From Hysterangium stoloniferum (Eukaryota; Basidiomycota; Agaricomycetes; Hysterangiales; Hysterangiaceae), in assembly GCA_015178975.1 (NCBI GenBank), contig WHVD01000017.1, forward strand, positions 930,001 to 994,000: a DNA stretch of 64,000 nt, read 5' to 3'. Made by a program: the position numbers and the translations under genes. The first letter of the stretch is position 1, and every line of letters starts with the position of its first letter. The notes under the pieces were generated by a model, which saw nothing but the letters and a program-made list of their open reading frames with translations, did no database searches and was not told where the DNA came from. Of the stretch, positions 24,331-36,831 are shown one piece after another.

Positions 24331-25393
24331 CTATGTTTCCATACTTCTCAATTCGCGCCCTATATATTGTTCCCAAGCCACCGGTTCACGGCCAAGCAAC
24401 CATCTCAATACATTCGAATTGCCAACGATTCCCCTGCGTCGAAAGATGTAAATTTCGCTTGTAATAATTCTGGGAATTACACACCATCGATTATAATACA
24501 TCATCAATCGTTCGAGAACATCTTCCGCGTATTCACCCTGAACCTCCCCTGCCGCACGCATCTTCCTGACGAATTCTTTGGCAGAGAAGACCTCGCACTG
24601 GACAAGCTTGCCGCTTGTCTCAGATATGGTATGCGCAATATCATTGTAGGAGATGTTTTCTGCCACCAACTCATACCGCGCATAAAGATGATCCCTAGAT
24701 TTGGACATTATTGTACGAACGACGGCGGTGAGATCAGTCATGTCCATAAATCCGTGCATGATCGTTGGAGAAAAGCCAATCGGGATATTGCCCGTACTAA
24801 GAGCATTATTTAAGGCCACGTTTTGCATATATTGAGATGGCTTAAAACCCATCAGATTATACGGCAATGCGATGAACAACTAGCTACCTGTAAGATTGTA
24901 TAATTGAGTCGCGATTCAACTAAGTGTTCCTCAATCCTTGTGACGAGGGGAATATAATCAATGAAAGAAATTAGACAGGTATAATGTACGTTAAGGTGTT
25001 AAGAATGTACCCAAGCTTCATTTTGTGGGTATGCAATTTAGTTCTAATTGGCTGGATAATACTGGAGAATATGAAATGATCGACTCCAGCTGATTTGGAG
25101 GCTTCGATCACCGCGAAACTCGCCGCACCCGCTTTGGGATCTATGGCAAGTCCATCGTGAAATACAAGTGAGATGCCATCAAAAGCTGAAGTGAAGGAGG
25201 CTCCTTCAAAGTGATCTGTCACTACGATCCTGTGAGGGGTTGCTAAAAGTGGTGGAGGGAAAGAGTCCCTTAGATTTTGACCAGATCGTGTGATAACGGT
25301 GATTGCTGGACAATTGGGAGAGGACAAGAGCATCATTATAACATAACGACATGTACGATCCGTTGAAGTGAACAAAACGGACTTAGGCATCAT
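24331..25393 (-). CDS. NmrA-like NAD(P)-binding protein, intact copy, 4 exons, 296 aa
   Basis: Minus-strand exons 25393-25011, 24936-24888, 24840-24485 and 24433-24331 join in phase to 297 codons. The order is that of NmrA/HSCARG-like atypical SDRs: an N-terminal beta strand, VDHFIFSS, the HTHKMKLGIEEHLVESRLNYTILQP block split by two introns, MHGFMDMTDLTAVV, ISYNDIA, and the C-terminal RWLLGREPVAWEQYI. Relatives sense NADPH or act as redox-linked regulators. The usual glycine-rich GATGxxG loop is replaced by LFTSTDRTCRYV with no glycine, so classical cofactor binding is doubtful. Broken relatives lie at 18.9 and 29.0 kb. Confidence 0.88.
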
Positions 25394-25848
25394 GATGGGT
25401 TTGAGGGTTTGAGGGAAGGATTTGAGAGAGGGCGAAAATAACAGATGCCCACGTGACGGCGATCCAAGCGCTCTGACTTGAGAATCTCATAGGCATAATG
25501 TAAAGTTGCTCTATAGATGGGCTCTGAGCTCCCCATATACTCAATATCGAGTCTAAGGTGAGCTCGTATCCTACTGTTTGCGTGCTTCCTCGTGAAAGTT
25601 ATCGACACGAAGAGCCAGTAGTACCTGGGTCTGTAATCAATACCACAATTTCATCCTATGATTCGGCTCGGACCAGCACACTGTAGGGAAAGTCATAGAT
25701 GGAGGGGTTGCGAGAATAAAGTAAAGTCCAGTTTCGAAGCTTGCTCCCTTTCATTTAAGTTAACTGTGGCTATTTAAATATACATGTCAGTAGAGGGGCA
25801 CTCACTAGCAAGGATAATCACTATGCTATAACAATCTTGGGAAAAATA

Positions 25849-25877
25849 GGGGAGGGGGAAGGGGAGGGGGAAGGGGA
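25849..25877 (+). other. G-quadruplex-forming tract
   Basis: Five runs of four or five Gs are separated by one or two As (GGGGAGGGGGAAGGGGAGGGGG and on). This satisfies the G4 pattern with very short loops. It lies 450 bases upstream of the minus-strand NmrA-like gene start. Confidence 0.7.
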
Positions 25878-27432
25878 AGAGAACAACAATGCGAGTAATC
25901 CTATGACTTGTGCATGGTATTTGACAACCGAGACGAAAGACCATTGGGGATTATACTCGGCATAATTGAAACAGAGGCGAACGTTGGGGCTGCGAAATTG
26001 CGTGGAAATCCGTGTGTCCATTGGGAAGGCCACATAATCTTATATCAATGACTATAAGAACAGTTAATCACTGAAACTTCAAGTTTCCCGTATGGCCTTT
26101 TAGATCATAATATTCAGATCACATTCTAGAACTTAGCTTACGTTGACATTTTCTGATAGTATGTTGGGAGGTTAAGTCACTTTCGCCGTCGTTAGTCGTC
26201 TGTCCACTTTTGCACTAAAACTCAAGATCAATCTATAATATCAGCAAACTTCTAAAGCATGGATGAACTGAAATCACAAGTGTTCAAGATAATACTCTTG
26301 CCGGCCATGGACAGTAAGGAACTCTCCGGGTACGTTCCTTCAGGAAGAATCGTGAACCAGCAAGAAACATAAGCGTGACCAGGTTTAATTTTCAAGTGCG
26401 CAACAGTGAGGACGGAGTACCAGATTGATAGTAATATCGGAACATGAGAGTTGACAGAGGATAGGCGGAAAAATTGTTTCTAACAAAGCGGACGGTGGGC
26501 GACTGTAGGCGTAGTCCAATAGTAGCCCCTCACTCGTGACCTTTCCTCGCATTCTAACCTTAACCCTTGCATGGATAAAGGCGGCCATTCCCCATATCGA
26601 AGCCTGTGAAGTACAGGGGGTACTATACAGATTCAGGAAAGGTCAACATTTTGGAAAAAAGGGGAAAAAGAGATGGGCGGAGGAAACACGTACAAAATGT
26701 ACAACTAATTTCATGACTATAAGCTGATATTTTTGGGTTTTTTCGTCGTCCTCGTTACCATAGGTGAGCCAAACATTTTTCCATATCTATCACTACCTTG
26801 TGCCGTCCACGAAGGAGAAAGACACCGCTGCCGCAGCCCCCAGAAAGGCAGTGACACATCAGCTAGATCACGTTTCTCTTTTGGAAGATAGATGGGGTGG
26901 CGTGGTTTAAGCTCCAAAGCAATCTATGATGGTTGCGGTCGTCAGCATATCAGCACCATGATCCACCGAAACCGCAGACAACCTCGAGAGGGCGTCGCAA
27001 TGATCATAGGCATTTTCGTGGTGTTTGCAAAGGGCTGCATACTACCAGAGGGACTAGCTTGTCCTACATACCTCTGCCTCCACCTTCCGATTATACCTTT
27101 TCCACTGCCAAGGATATGCATCATACTTGTTGATCATTGATGTAGATGCCGTCTGTACAAACTATGAAGCGAAAATGGTTCCTTGGCCGAATATCGATAC
27201 ACTATAGCTTCTTCGTCAGAGCTTTGGTCGGAAGCTTTCACAGCTCGTTGCCTATGATATGACCCGGGAAAACGCCCACTCCTCTCCCGTGGCCCTAACA
27301 TCAAAATGAAAGAGGGGCGGTGCATCGCCCTCCCGGTCAGGATCAGGTATATTGACGGAATGCTAACTTAAGTGACATATTGAAATGGAGCATGTGATCC
27401 TTACACTTACTCATTAGCACCTGCTGGATCGG

Positions 27433-27492
27433 AAGCCGCGGTAAGCACGATTCTCTCCTCCAAAGCCGCAGTAAGCACGATTCTCTCCTCCG
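27433..27492. repeat. 30-bp direct duplication
   Basis: Two adjacent copies of AAGCCGCGGTAAGCACGATT CTCTCCTCC-type sequence, differing by one or two bases. Confidence 0.75.
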
Positions 27493-27740
27493 ATGGCCAT
27501 GTCTGCTAATCATACTGTAATCTAGTGTTCGCATATCAAGTATCTAGTGGCGAAATGTAGATTGAACGCCACTGATGCTTTATTAGCATGATCTGCCATT
27601 ATACGAATAGGTTGTGTGTGAAAGTTTCATGAAGAATCGAGGGTGATTACGTATCTTTAGCAATTTGGTTGCATCACACATCTGAGATCCTACAACCACT
27701 CTTCCATTACCAGCCACTACTTCTCAAGAGCAAGGACGGA

Positions 27741-27820
27741 GCACATCGCCGTGGGTCACTGTGAGTGTTGTATTCGATGGCACATTGCTGTGGGTCACTG
27801 TAAGTGTTGCATTTGATGGC
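27741..27820. repeat. 40-bp direct duplication
   Basis: Two adjacent copies of a unit containing GTGGGTCACTGTGAGTGTTG / GTGGGTCACTGTAAGTGTTG and ending GATGGCACA, with several substitutions. Confidence 0.7.
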
Positions 27821-28929
27821 ACACTCGTTAGAAGCATGGTCCGAGATGATTTGCATTCCTTAACGTCGCTCCGCGGGTGCAAGCGAAGTCACAAACGAGG
27901 TTCCAGACGACATTAAACAAGTTTTAGAAGCATGAAGGCATTTCATACACCAAATGCTATTATAGCCAAGCTTTTTGTTACAAGAAAGCTGGTAAGTGCT
28001 GATCCTATGAGACATACATCGACTTGTACCTCACCTTGCTAATGAATAACATCCTGCATAGCTTGATGTAACAGCGTCTAATCTTCTACTTATTTTCTGG
28101 GCGGTATTTTATATCATTCTGAGACGTACTGAAGACAGAAAGGAGACTTACAGAAATGGTCCGGCGTTACTGCGTGACGCCAAAGTCACATATGAACGCC
28201 GTACCATGTATTTCAACTAGTCCCTCTATAATGCGGCAACGTCAATAAAGAATATTGCCCCAAACGCTCCATGTATCCTGAAATTTCCCAGCCGGATCGA
28301 TGTCGGACTTGAAGCTTGGCTCTTTGCTGCGTTCGTCTGGAGTTTAATTCCCTTTGTGGATATTGGCACTGTTTTTAAGCTGAAGTATTTAGCTCGACTT
28401 CTTTTATTTATGACTGATGATGCTTTACTTGTTCCAAATACATCCTTAGTCGGACTACGATCATTATACTTCCATGGGTTGAACCGACGGAACAATATTA
28501 TTATAATATCTCACCCCTGTGTAGTTTTGAAAAACGTTAGCTTGGTGATGCAAGGCATGATCTCTTTTTCTGTGTCCTCAGATGAAAAACATTACGTGAA
28601 CCTTACAGAGAACTACATTATGGGATATCTTAGCATAACTGTACATAATCTGAGCAACAAACATGAAAAGAACCGCCTACCAAAAGGGAGAAATGATTAT
28701 AATGTTCAAAGTGTGCATACCGCCCCCTCGCAGATATTCATATGAGAGAAGATAATTCACGCCTGGAGTAGCTTTCCTATTTTCGTGCCTTGATAGCCAC
28801 CCTAGGACATTAGAGTTACCAGTTAATCCCCTCATAGAGTCGCAGCCACACTCAAAAAATGAAAATCATGAACTACTCACCAGCGATTGCAATACAAGAG
28901 CGACCATTCAATCACGTCTTGCCCGTGCT

Positions 28930-29545
28930 CAGCGCTGGCCCCAGCGGCTAAAGACATCCTCGCCATAAAGTCCTTGATTGGCAAAATCTGGCAATGTACT
29001 GCCATTCGATATATCTTGAAAAGACGCGCGCAATATCGTAGGATATGTTTTGACTCACGAGCTCGTATTGAGCGTAGTGATGATGTTCTGGTTCGATAAT
29101 AATTGTGCGAGTTACAAGTGCTACGTCCGTCAGTTCGACGAAGCCATGGACAACTGGCGGCGAAAATTCGATTGGAATCATGCGTAGGGTTGTAACAAGG
29201 TTAAGGGACACCGTTCTGCCTATAAAAACCGGCTACAAGCCGTGTTAGTTACACACGTCAATTTCAATTTATGAGTGTGCAATTTTTGCCTGATTAACTG
29301 AAAGACACCACAAAGAATGAGGTGCCTAACGCCAGCTGCCTTGGCTGCATCGATGACACCAATACTAATGGCTTTCTCCATGGGAGGCGACGCAACTTGG
29401 AATTTAAGGAAGTAAGAGATGGGAGTAGTTTGTCTCCAGGCTGAACAAGCAGTTGAATGGCAGGACAATCAGGTAGCGACAGAAGTGTTGCAATCAGATG
29501 GAGACCCGATCGGCTTGTCCAGGTGACTAGCAAAGAGTCTGGCAT
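28930..29545 (-). pseudogene. NmrA-like pseudogene, copy 3
   Basis: Minus-strand fragments are colinear with the intact NmrA-like gene: MPDSLLVTWTSRSGLHLIAT at 29545, then VRHLILCGVFQLIRQKLHTHK at about 29340-29240, then VVHGFVELTDVALVTRTII and YAQYELVSQNISYD at 29150-29000. The pieces lie in different frames, so several indels separate them, and the C-terminal LLGREP part is not found. As in the intact copy, the N-terminal loop lacks the GxxGxxG glycines. It is a decayed paralogue in the same orientation as the intact gene. Confidence 0.7.
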
Positions 29546-31639
29546 TGTTTCTTGGTCCCTGGACAACGGGACGGTCAGGGTCCAAGTAGGCTGTCAGTGG
29601 TTAATTATAATACGAACCTGTCCATCGATCAAGCCTTGTTGACTTTATTTTTAGCTTTCGTGATTTCCAGCAGGGTTGCGGGAGTGTTCAGGGTTGATGA
29701 TTGCATAGAAAAGCGCTGGCGGCACCAAGGTGGAGCCAATCACTTGAACCACCTGTGATACCATATTTAAATCACTACGAGGAAAGTAAGCGAGGACTGT
29801 ATGCCAGCAATCTTTAATGATGATTTCATACAGATATATATATTAACAAACACTGCAAGGTTGCCTTATCAAGGCAACACGGTTGATCGTTAAGAATCAT
29901 TTATTAGCCAATGGTAGTAGTAGACCGTCTGAGCCTTCAATAAGCAACTTGAATGCTAGTTATGAGCAATGAGTTCTATAAGGAGCCAATGGGATTGCAT
30001 AACACCGGTGGGCACTCTGTTTTGTGATCACATCAGGTGACCTAAAAACACACCGACGTTAGTAGGGAAAACGCGTTATGAATGATGTGGGTTTACAGGT
30101 ATATGGCGCGGTAACCCGGTTCCAAACAAAGTCGGTGTAACGGTGTGTTAGACGCACAAGGCACACAAGGCACTGAGGAGGGGGATCTCGGTACAAAGTA
30201 ATTCGATGAAACTGAATATGCCCATGGAATGTCAAATTGCTTGCAAAAGGAGAAGTGTGCATGGTAGTAGCATTGAATCCAGCAAACCCCTGCTGAAGAA
30301 GGTCGAGATGGTTGTGTATCCATTCCAAAATTTGACCACAAGCTGCTGGAGATGTGTGAAATACCAAAACGTTTTATTGTGTCTTGCATGTCGCTGGTTG
30401 CAAGCACACCACACTAGATGTTAACTCTCGATACCATCGTTGTTGATGAAATATAGTTGTGGGTAAAGAACCATTGCATAACCATTGTTACTGCGACCGC
30501 CCTCTGGGCACTTGCACCAATAACTACATCTCAAAAATAAAGCGTGAAAACGTGATAGGATGCCATGACAATCGTAGAATGTGCAGAAAGTAGTAGAAGA
30601 ACGGGGTGATGAATGTTAGCGCGGGAGCATCTGGACGGCTTGAGAGCTATGACACGAGAAAAAATAATGAGTCGGACGGGCTGTCCGACGTATTTGTTGG
30701 CCAGAATCGATGTGACTCAACTGTTCCAAATCCTTACGGTGTTAAAATATTTCAGTTACTCAGCCATACATGATTAATTGATTCCTGATTCTCAGGCCAA
30801 CCCCAGATTTAGTAATGTCTTGAACAGACTTCCGCGTCTGATTGTAGCGACACATTCTATGGTTGTCCGATAGCTTATCATTCAAATGCACAAAAGGAAA
30901 ACCTGGTTCATAGAATACGCACCTATAGGCTGACATCTGTCACCGGAAATAAGTATATAACGCTTTTCCCACATAGTAAAATGGTATTAAACGCTGGGAG
31001 GAGGTACCCCTATTCTGGGATGCTCCACACGCTCCACAACGTCCAAGAGCTTCCTAGAATGGGGGGATCTCCTCCGGGAGCCGTCCGGAACAAATACCAT
31101 TTTACTGATGCATGTCAGTGGATATTCTGTTCAAGACACCAGTACCCCTCGTTCTTCGAGATCAAGTCTTATTCGCACAATTTGTCGGGAATTTAGTGCG
31201 CGGCATTGTTTGGGGTTAATGTAACACGGCGAGGCTATTCCTTCTACTATCGAAGTGAAGTCGGGTATAAATATACAGAAAACCAGACTCATTGTGCAGT
31301 GGGTCAAGCCGTGACACCGAGACGATATGCCATTTCCAGTTTGCCGCTTTTTGAAGCTTTCGAACCTACCCACTAATTCATCCACTACAATAGACGTTTG
31401 TAAACAATTGGTATTAATAACCCCTGTGGCATACTCAATAATGGTTACAGACAGACGGTTTACAGAAACTAAGAGTATTACACTAAATAATAGAGAGATA
31501 ATGGTATCAGAACCTTTCAATCGCTCTCTCTTATGTTAAGTCATCGTAACTTTGTTTTTGACAAGTATGATTATCATCTATAAATAGCAGTGTATTGTGA
31601 AATCATCTACCTGCTCATCCTTTGTCATTATCAGGCAAT
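29546..31639. other. Intergenic with one foldback element
   Basis: No gene is supported between the NmrA relic and the 3' end of the hydantoinase gene. Scattered short frames around 30059-30424 have no motif. The foldback element at 30975-31106 is the only structured feature seen. Confidence 0.45.
30975..31106. repeat. 132-bp foldback (inverted repeat) element
   Basis: The left end AGTAAAATGGTATT (30975-30988) is exactly complementary to the right end at 31093-31106. Inside, GGAGGAGGTACCCC..TATTCTGGGATGCTC pairs imperfectly with the complement of GAGCTTCCTAGAATGGGGGGATCTCC. The arms are about 55 bases with a short centre. It may be a MITE-like foldback or a hairpin-RNA locus; no target duplication was found. 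Confidence 0.7.
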
Positions 31640-34600
31640 TCAAGACATGTACTCTTCTACGACGGACTGAGGTTCCACGTACGCCCCTACAGGATGATAC
31701 GGAAAGTCGAGTCTGAAAATAAACATAATTAAACTCCATACAGTGCGTAAGCCCCAAAGTTTCATGCATACCCGAATGCCTCGGGACCGCCCTTCTTCAA
31801 ACCCTGTGGCGTAGCCCAAAGAGGGCTTCCCACCAAAGCAATTACCGTGACTCGAAGCTATAAATAAAAATAAAATCAGCAGCATTTTCGTTCTGTAGTA
31901 GTAGTTAGAGACACGCACACCATAGCGATATTCGTGGGTCCCCAAGCCCGAGCCCGATTGAGAATCCAATACCGCTATAAGGTCAGGAACTACTGCCAAT
32001 ATTTTCTTGGGTAAAGTGGGGTTGGTCGAAGAGGCCTCGGCGTATAAGTTCTCGTTTTGGAATGTGACTATAAGACGCTCATCCTGACGGAGAACCTGTC
32101 GGCCGTTGGAGGTTACTTCTTGTTCGGCGTCCGAGAGTGGACAAACTAATGCAATAGTTAAGAGTCGAGCAGCGTATAGGTGGCATGACATACTTTCTAT
32201 GGATCCCCACTAAAGATATGCTAAAGCTTGAAAAAGCTCTGAAGTGTGAAATTATACTCACTGTGAATCCAGCTCTCACTTCACGTTTTACATCGATAAT
32301 CTTTCCTGTGAACAAAATTTTTCCATTTTGAACCTTCAATATAGCCGCGGGAATTCCAAATAGATCACTGTATGAAGGTTAACAGCCCGGTAAGATGGTT
32401 AACGACAAGGCTTGCTTATTTTTCCGCTTGGTGGCGATCGCCCGTCCAATTCTCCAAGCTTGAGAGACCGATTTGGTAACACCATACTTCCTACAAGTTG
32501 CAGCGGAAAGTGGAGCCATGGATAGACCTGCCAAGCTCCCCAAGTCAGTGCACACACTTCGGAATCTGTTTGAAGAGTCAATGGTGGCAGTTGACTTGAC
32601 TGTTTTCTTCTCACATCGTTTCCACCATCGACGAGCTTGATACGGATGGTAGTATCTAAAGATAAATGGAAGCTTTTAACCCGTGGCAGACTAAACTACT
32701 CACAACTGAATTTCCCACGCCATCTGCTAAGGCACAAGGAACCAGACTCGCAGGTACATCATAAACCGCCGGGAGAAGCTGAAAATCAATTTGCTCAGCC
32801 TTCAGTTTCAAAGAAATCAGTGATTTTCTCGCCTGCCATAAGTTGCTATAACTCAATGAATAAATAGTATGGACGATATAGACATACAACTTACGGGTAT
32901 GCTCTACCCATTAGGTCTCCATCAAATACGGGGACATTCAGATGCTTTGCTGAGGCCAGAATCATGGGTTGGACACCTGTGAACAAGTTAGAAGGAGTAA
33001 GGTAGTCAAGTTGTGGGACACTTACCATTCATTCCGCCAATCTCATCTCTGGTGCAAGTCATGAGAACGAATTGAGAAGAAAAAAAACTTCCAGCATTAC
33101 GCACGAGATAATTGCGGCAGGCGTTTGTGCACCCATGTACGTAGCCAAATTTTTGCATGCAGTGATTATTTCAAGTCCACCAGGTAATCGCTCGTTAGAT
33201 ACTGAGGGTGCTCTTGTTAAAATAATGGTTGTGAACATCCCGATCACGGCCAGAAGAAGTAATGGGATGAGAGGCTACGTACCCCATAAAGCAACCACGG
33301 AATATCTGAGATTGGAGACATTTTAAAAACAAGGATATGAGAAGTTACAATGATAAAACGCACTAAGGCATCATCTGGAAGACTTTTCCCCGATATGACT
33401 CGAATGTTACCCCCATCGCGTAGTATTTGCCGAGCCCTATGGGACAATATTAAATAAGGTAACAGACAGAAAACACCTCACATTATAAAAGCGGGGTATG
33501 GACTGCCCCCTCCACCTGTGCCCATAACACCACAGCCTTCAGAGATCCATTCTACAGAAAACCTTGACATCATGCTAATTGTGATAGGAACAAGAAGGCG
33601 GACCTAAGTCTGTTTCGCTTAGAAGCCATTCTCCTTGTTTGTTTACCGTCGGTCTATAACTGTCTATGTCAACTACCGACTCCGATGGCGTTACAGTAGG
33701 CTTTTTTTCGCTCTCTTGTTCCTCGATATTCTCGTGGGGGCTTTCAACTGTAAGAGAGCCGGGAGCTATAAAAGAATGATCCAGCTAGAGCTAACGTTAG
33801 GGGTGCCATGCTAACAATGAGAACAACTCACCTCTCCAACGGCACGGATAATGAGTCTAGTGGCTTTGTTCAAAACATACTGCCAGAATTTTAAATGATA
33901 AGAGGTGCCATAGGTGTGAAAAACCCCACCTGGACAGGCAAATTCTCAACCTCAACTATTCTAACAGTCTCTGGCTTCGCACCAGCCTGTACTGCTCGTT
34001 CTATAGCCTTAGCCTTGCATTGTTCAATGACTTCTTCCAACGTGCGATCTTGAAGGATTTCAACGGTATCTGTCCAAACCATAAGTCATAATATATATAT
34101 TGGGAACAAATTGCAATAACAGACCAAGTTCGCCTGCAACATCGGCAACACACGCGCCTACAGCATTGGCACATGCAAAAAAGGGAGGGCGGATTAAACC
34201 TGAACGGCTACTTCAGCCCACTGTGCTGCGGAGATATCATGTTAAGATGCTCACGGCCCACGCCCTGGAGCTCTGAGGGCGCGATGATACTCCCTCCACC
34301 CACAAGCAACACTGTTGCCGCTTCCGGAGACGTTTTGATCCCTTAATATGCGGGATTGAGGATAATGAAAGGCACATGAATGAAAGGCACATGAAAAAGT
34401 AAAGACTCGCGACTTACGGTCAATGACATCTTCTAAAAGTCGTTTGATCGTAGCCTTGGCGCCTTCCAATACCTTCGAGTCCAAGATACCGCCAGATACG
34501 TGCTTTCTATCTCCGATCTCGAGAGAAGGATCATCCGCTACCACGATATCTGTGGCCGTAAGGGTCTTCCCACCGAATATCAAGCCTTCTGTCAATAATT

Positions 34601-36361
34601 GGTACCCTGTAGAGCTTTTGACGTTTTTAAGGTTTTACAAGCAGGTACCCAAGTTTGTGAGCGCACGTACTCGGGTCCGACTGTAACCTTATTAGCAATG
34701 GGACGAACTTTCGAGCCTCCGCCGAGGCCGATAGAGTAGACGTCAGGCATGGAAAAGCTGCGTTTTAAACAAATTAACAATTCTCTAGCAATGCTGTCCA
34801 AATCGTGTCACGTACTTAGTCCGTACTCCTCCGACTTTGATAAACGCAGCGGCTTGGCGAGGAAAGCCGTTAGATAGCAGCTATAAATTTTAATTACTCT
34901 ATTGAACGCTACTCAGGGAAAGTAAATATACCACTCCGACATCCGTCGTTGTTCCTCCAATCTGCGAACTTCAGCATGAAAAAAAGTTCGCTCGTCAATG
35001 AATGACTCACATCAACAACGATGATGCTCCCCTCTGAGCCTTTATCGGAAGAAATTTTAGCATCTTTGACACTTAATCCAGAGAGATACGCGGCGCCACG
35101 CATAGAATTAGTTGCTCCTGAAGAGAATGTCCGGATCGGCAAACGGGCGGCAGCGCTGTCGAAACGATGACGATGTATTTTACTACTAACAATAAAATAG
35201 ACGTACTGGGCTGAAGTAAGCGTTCCATCATTCTGGGTGAGATACAAGGGGCAGGAAAGTCCCAGACGGTGCATTGCACGCTGAAACCCGTTGATGGTAC
35301 GCCGGGCAAAGGCTATGATGGAAGCATTGACAATGGTTGCATTTTCACGTTCCAAAAGCCCAACTTGACCCACTGTACAATTTTTTTTTTCAGCGACTAC
35401 GAGAAAGGAAAAGAAAATGGATTTTGGCGGACCATCCCGAGAGCAAACTATATCAACTGATGGCCCGAGCTCTCGAGAGAGGATAGCTTTGGCGCGCTCT
35501 TCTTGGCCAGTCCCCTTCATGGAGACATTCTAGTTAGGGGAGAACGAACCAGGTGCAGTGAAACTCACGTCGCTCTTATCCAGGGGTGAGAAAATACCGA
35601 TAATTGCTATGGCAGTCAGGTTCTTTGTTTTTATTTTACGACCCTCTTCAACGAGTTCACTTTCATCGATCTGGACTTTATTAGTTATTTAAATTAAGTG
35701 CAAGGAATAGGAATGAGGGGACCTCATTGATGATCTTGCTGTCTATCTCAAGGCCACCTTTCACTATGGCGGTGTGGCCTTCAATAATAGCCCTGAGGTT
35801 AAGGGGAAATCTAAAAAAGGAGGACACTCCTGTATAGATGCATGAGATTTTTCAAGAGCATAAGTTTTTACGCCAAGTCATTACTTCGGTATATGGTGCT
35901 CCTAAGCGAATCACCGCGACCTTGGAGAGACGACGGGCATCAGCCTCCACAACCGCATCTGATGGCAGTAAGCACAGCCACAGGATTAAGTCGACGAAAA
36001 TAATTTTATAGTCTCACTCATAAAATGTGTTGCTACATACTGTCTATCAACCAGAGAATCCCATCATAAAAGGTACTTACTTCCAATCATTAGGCTGTCA
36101 ACTTGCTCTGGCGATATTTGAGTTTGCTCAAGAACAATACGGACAGCTGCTTCAATTCCATCGCTCACAGACGCTGTCGTTGGATGTTTAAAAGATCCCG
36201 ATATGCCACGATCTGGACTAGACGCGGCCGTTGGGCCGACTTGAAGTAAGACTGCATCCGTATACGTTCCTGGGGAAGGAGTTTAGCTATGTAGTTCTGG
36301 AAGGGGAAGAAGAGGACTCACCTCCTACATCGACTCCAATGCGGTATTGCTGCGAAGGCAT
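31640..36361 (-). CDS. Hydantoinase/oxoprolinase-DUF917 fusion protein, many exons
   Basis: On the minus strand, exon 1 (36361-36322) starts MPSQQYRIGVDVG and splices to GTYTDAVLL, giving the GVDVGGT-TDAV nucleotide-binding start of HyuA/oxoprolinase. The next exons read TTHFMNAVVEADARRLSKV after two short introns. LTEGLIFGGKTLTATDIVVA and the GGGSIIAP segment near 34.3 kb belong to the HyuA core. From about 33.7 kb the DUF917 part follows: GEWLLSETDLG, CGVMGTGGGGSPYPA, TRDEIGGMNG, VFDGDLMGRAYP. The end reads LRVTVIALVGSPLW and LDFPYHPVGAYVEP, with stop at 31640-31642. The fusion is known in fungi as an ATP-dependent ring-opening or thiohydantoin-processing enzyme of uncertain substrate. About a thousand codons are expected. 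Not every middle exon was resolved. Its 5' end is duplicated at 40.9-41.6 kb. Confidence 0.85.
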
Positions 36362-36831
36362 GGCGTTTTACGTCTATAAGATGGTGAATCAGTTTGTTAA
36401 CTGATTTTATAGATTGGTTACCTAAGAGACGCCTGAGGACAGGAAGCGATTTGCGGAGTATCTGGCACCAACGTCAAATATCTAAATTAAAGATTTCGGC
36501 TTCCGCAGGCTCCAAGGACGAGCTATATGTATCTGTATTCTAAAGCACTAAATTTAAGTAATTAGCACTAATACTATCAGTGGATTTCCCACTTGGCACC
36601 TGATGCACCTGATGGAGCAGTTCCCCAAGCGAAGAAGGATACAGCGGAGTTACAACAATTTGGATGTACATCTAAGCCCGATATTTGGTATGTAATCCAA
36701 ACGGAGCTGTTCATGTGATCAAGGTTCCACTCCCTATTATAGGTCAGTTAATAGACAGAGTGGTTGTCTTATTAGCGCCGTTCGACGGCCCCACCCTGCA
36801 CATCCCCCCACTATAACAAGACAGGCTACCC

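Larger units (their letters stand above)
25394..28929. other. 3.5-kb gene-poor interval
   Basis: I found no spliceable gene. Frames at 26892-27140, 27134-27325 (minus) and 28356-28745 are isolated. It contains the G-rich tract at 25849-25877 and two short tandem duplications at 27433-27492 and 27741-27820. Confidence 0.4.
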
